Assembly: GCA_025736915.1 (NCBI GenBank) | Contig: CP107049.1 | Span: forward strand, 3,472,001 to 3,536,000 | Direction of reading: 5' to 3' | DNA length: 64,000 nt | From: Acinetobacter nosocomialis | GTDB taxonomy: Bacteria; Pseudomonadota; Gammaproteobacteria; Pseudomonadales; Moraxellaceae | Shown here: piece by piece, positions 62,633 through 64,000 of the stretch | Layout of the letters: each line of letters starts with the position of its first letter | How positions within the stretch are numbered: position 1 is the stretch's first letter | The notes under the pieces: model-generated | Database searches by the model: none | What the model was told of the DNA's origin: nothing | Seen by the model: the letters and a program-made list of their open reading frames with translations, nothing else | Position numbers and translations under genes: made by a program

Positions 62633-63856
62633 ATGGCTAATACTAGATATGAAGATCAAGATAACAATAGTTCAGGTACTTCAAATCGTGGATTTGCAAG
62701 TATGGATCCTGAAAGAGTCAGAGAAATAGCCAGTAAAGGTGGGCGTGCTGCGCATGCAAGTGGCAATGCACATGAATTTACTTCAGAAGAAGCTCGTGAA
62801 GCTGGACGAGCTGCACATGCCAGTGGTAACGCACATGAATTTACCTCAGAAGAGGCTCGTGAAGCTGGTGCTTTAAGTCATAAGAATGATGATCGTAATG
62901 GTCGTGGTCGCAGCCGTTATGACGACGACGAAGATGATGACCGCGGTCGTTCAGGTGGTCGAGGCCGCAGCCGCAGCCGTTATGATGACGACGAAGATGA
63001 TGATCGTGGCGGCCGTTCAAGTGGCCGAGGACGTGGTCGCAGCCGCGATGATGACGATGAAGATGATGATCGCGGTCGTTCAGGTGGTCGAGGCCGTGGC
63101 CGTAGCCGTTATGATGACGATGAAGATGATGATCGTGGCGGCCGTTCAAGTGGCCGAGGACGTGGTCGCAGCCGTTATGACGACGATGAAGATGATGATC
63201 GCGGCGGCCGTTCAGGTGGTCGAGGCCGTGGCCGTAGCCGTTATGATGACGACGAAGATGATGATCGTGGCCGTTCAGGTGGCCGAGGTCGTGGTCGCAG
63301 TCGCGATGACGACGATGAAGATGATGATCGCGGCCGTTCAGGTGGTCGAGGCCGTGGCCGTAACCGTTATGATGACGACGAAGATGATGATCGTGGCCGT
63401 TCAAGTGGCCGAGGTCGTGGTCGCAGTCGTGATGACGACGATGAAGATGATGATCGTGGCCGTTCAAGTAGCCGAGGTCGTGGCCGTAGCCGTTATGACG
63501 ACGACGAAGACGAAGATGATGATCGTGGTCGTTCTGGTGGCCGAGGTCGTGGCCGCAGCCGTCGTGATGACGACGATGAGGATGATGATCGCGGTCGTTC
63601 AAGTGGTCGAGGCCGTGGCCGTAGCCGTTATGACGATGACGAAGATGATGATCGTGGCCGTTCAAGTGGCCGAGGCCGTGGTCGCAGCCGTGATGACGAC
63701 GATGAAGATGATGATCGTGGCCGTTCAAGTAGCCGAGGTCGTGGTCGTAGCCGTTATGATGACGATGACGACGATGATCGCCGTGGCCGTTCAGATGGTC
63801 GTGGACAAAACTCTCGTAATCAAAAACGCGATGCGTATGGACGCTTTACGTCTTAA
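62633..63856 (+). CDS. KGG-motif hydrophilin with 14 charged tandem repeats
   Basis: The 407-residue intrinsically disordered protein opens with KGG/GsiB-like units (FASMDPERVREIASKGGRAA, then two RAAHASGNAHEFTSEEAREA copies, residues about 20-80). It continues with 14 copies of a 20-24 residue unit pairing an acidic block (DDDEDDD) with a basic block (RGRGRSR). It ends in RDAYGRFTS. A clean ribosome site (TAGGAAGATATAACT) precedes ATG 62633. Short KGG proteins such as E. coli YciG and the A. baumannii hydrophilins protect against desiccation; this one resembles them but has a very long polyampholyte tail. The repeat number may vary between strains. Confidence 0.85.
   Translation: MANTRYEDQDNNSSGTSNRGFASMDPERVREIASKGGRAAHASGNAHEFTSEEAREAGRAAHASGNAHEFTSEEAREAGALSHKNDDRNGRGRSRYDDDEDDDRGRSGGRGRSRSRYDDDEDDDRGGRSSGRGRGRSRDDDDEDDDRGRSGGRGRGRSRYDDDEDDDRGGRSSGRGRGRSRYDDDEDDDRGGRSGGRGRGRSRYDDDEDDDRGRSGGRGRGRSRDDDDEDDDRGRSGGRGRGRNRYDDDEDDDRGRSSGRGRGRSRDDDDEDDDRGRSSSRGRGRSRYDDDEDEDDDRGRSGGRGRGRSRRDDDDEDDDRGRSSGRGRGRSRYDDDEDDDRGRSSGRGRGRSRDDDDEDDDRGRSSSRGRGRSRYDDDDDDDRRGRSDGRGQNSRNQKRDAYGRFTS
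62905..63805 (+). repeat. Tandem repeat tract within the KGG gene
   Basis: There are fourteen in-frame units of about 60-72 bases. The bases cluster into alternating higher-order forms (units reading RYDDDEDDDRG and RDDDDEDDDRG alternate), which suggests expansion by unequal exchange of two-unit blocks. The opposite strand and the +1 frame are also open by side effect of the repeat composition. Confidence 0.85.
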
Positions 63857-63872
63857 GCAGACAGTTTTTGAG

Positions 63873-63905
63873 AATAAAGGAGGCATTATGCCTCCTTTAT
63901 TTTTA
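63873..63905. terminator. Strong bidirectional terminator
   Basis: AATAAAGGAGGCAT-T-ATGCCTCCTTTATT followed by TTTT lies between the KGG gene and the gene that enters from the right. Confidence 0.9.
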
Positions 63906-63919
63906 TAATTTTTATAAAC

Positions 63920-64000
63920 TTACGAATGAGTAAGAGGCTGTAAACCTTTTACAATATCTGTAAATTCTGAGCCATTTATCCAAAAAGATTTCTTTAAAAA
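63920..64000 (-). CDS. C-terminal end of a leftward gene, 5' part outside window
   Basis: The minus strand is open for 26 codons to the window edge and ends at TAA 63920-63922, directly after a terminator. The visible end reads ...WINGSEFTDIVKGLQPLTHS. It is too short to identify. The reading frame and the convergent terminator make it a likely real gene end. Confidence 0.5.
   Translation of the reverse strand, partial: FLKKSFWINGSEFTDIVKGLQPLTHS

Noticed and set aside
62841..63728. Long minus-strand ORF rich in histidine (295 codons) across the KGG repeats
   Set aside because: It is the complement of the GAT/GAC and CGT repeats. It has no ribosome site, and its composition is fully explained by the plus-strand repeat.
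62905..63805. Possible CRISPR array because of regular repeats
   Set aside because: Repeats are contiguous, in frame and coding, with no unique spacers and no cas genes.
62886..63908. Plus-strand ORF of 340 codons rich in methionine and valine
   Set aside because: This is another frame of the same repeats, opening inside the KGG gene and running into the terminator; no independent support.

Overview
The window looks like a chromosomal segment of an Acinetobacter, probably of the A. baumannii/calcoaceticus complex. It has low GC content, very AT-rich intergenic spaces, dense catabolic clusters read from divergent promoters, DcaP-type porins, PcaR/PobR-type IclR regulators, a full leucine/isovalerate (liu) operon and a C4-like small RNA. 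I see no transposase, integrase, tRNA, rRNA or CRISPR array. The species assignment is inference.

Layout. 1-755 is the N-terminal part of a secreted broad-specificity amino acid racemase, followed by about 1.2 kb of very AT-rich DNA. 2007-10108 is a complete 2-aminoethylphosphonate (AEP) module: a GntR/UTRA regulator, a binding protein, an ATPase, a fused two-domain permease, a glycine-oxidase-like FAD enzyme, the transaminase PhnW and the hydrolase PhnX. Two copies of the palindrome ATCTGGTTTAAACCAGAT mark its two promoters.

10.3-34.4 kb is a large acyl-CoA/dicarboxylate-type catabolic region built from paralogous pieces. It holds two acyl-CoA dehydrogenase-MFS cassettes, two IclR regulators, two more MFS exporters, two enoyl-CoA hydratases, two kinds of CoA transferase (class III CaiB-like and class I two-subunit), a 3-hydroxyacyl-CoA dehydrogenase, a 3-oxoadipyl-CoA-type thiolase, an SDR, a nitronate monooxygenase-family flavoprotein, a DcaP-like porin, a 600-residue acyl-CoA dehydrogenase and two thioesterases. 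Most of it resembles the dca (dicarboxylic acid beta-oxidation) system. A 15-bp palindrome related to TTTCGCA-N-TGCGAAA recurs in nearly every divergent promoter here, which suggests a single IclR regulon.

34.5-53.3 kb holds a fused indolepyruvate ferredoxin oxidoreductase with a divergent LysR gene, and the liuABCDE operon (isovaleryl-CoA to acetoacetate) with a divergent TetR gene. After these come an acyl-CoA synthetase, a methyltransferase, a second DcaP-like porin, a secreted SGNH hydrolase, a LysR gene and a small lipoprotein.

53.6-64.0 kb is a stress-flavoured accessory stretch. It contains a structured C4-like RNA, several small or low-complexity proteins (a 48-residue lipoprotein, a Q/N-rich 68-mer, an acidic 105-mer), a stand-alone divergent CinA-like protein, a haem-oxygenase-like diiron protein next to a large HPII catalase, a general-stress SDR and a long KGG protein with 14 tandem DDDEDDD/RGRGRSR repeats. 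This looks like a desiccation/oxidative-stress island. All functions are inferred by reading motifs; no database search was run.
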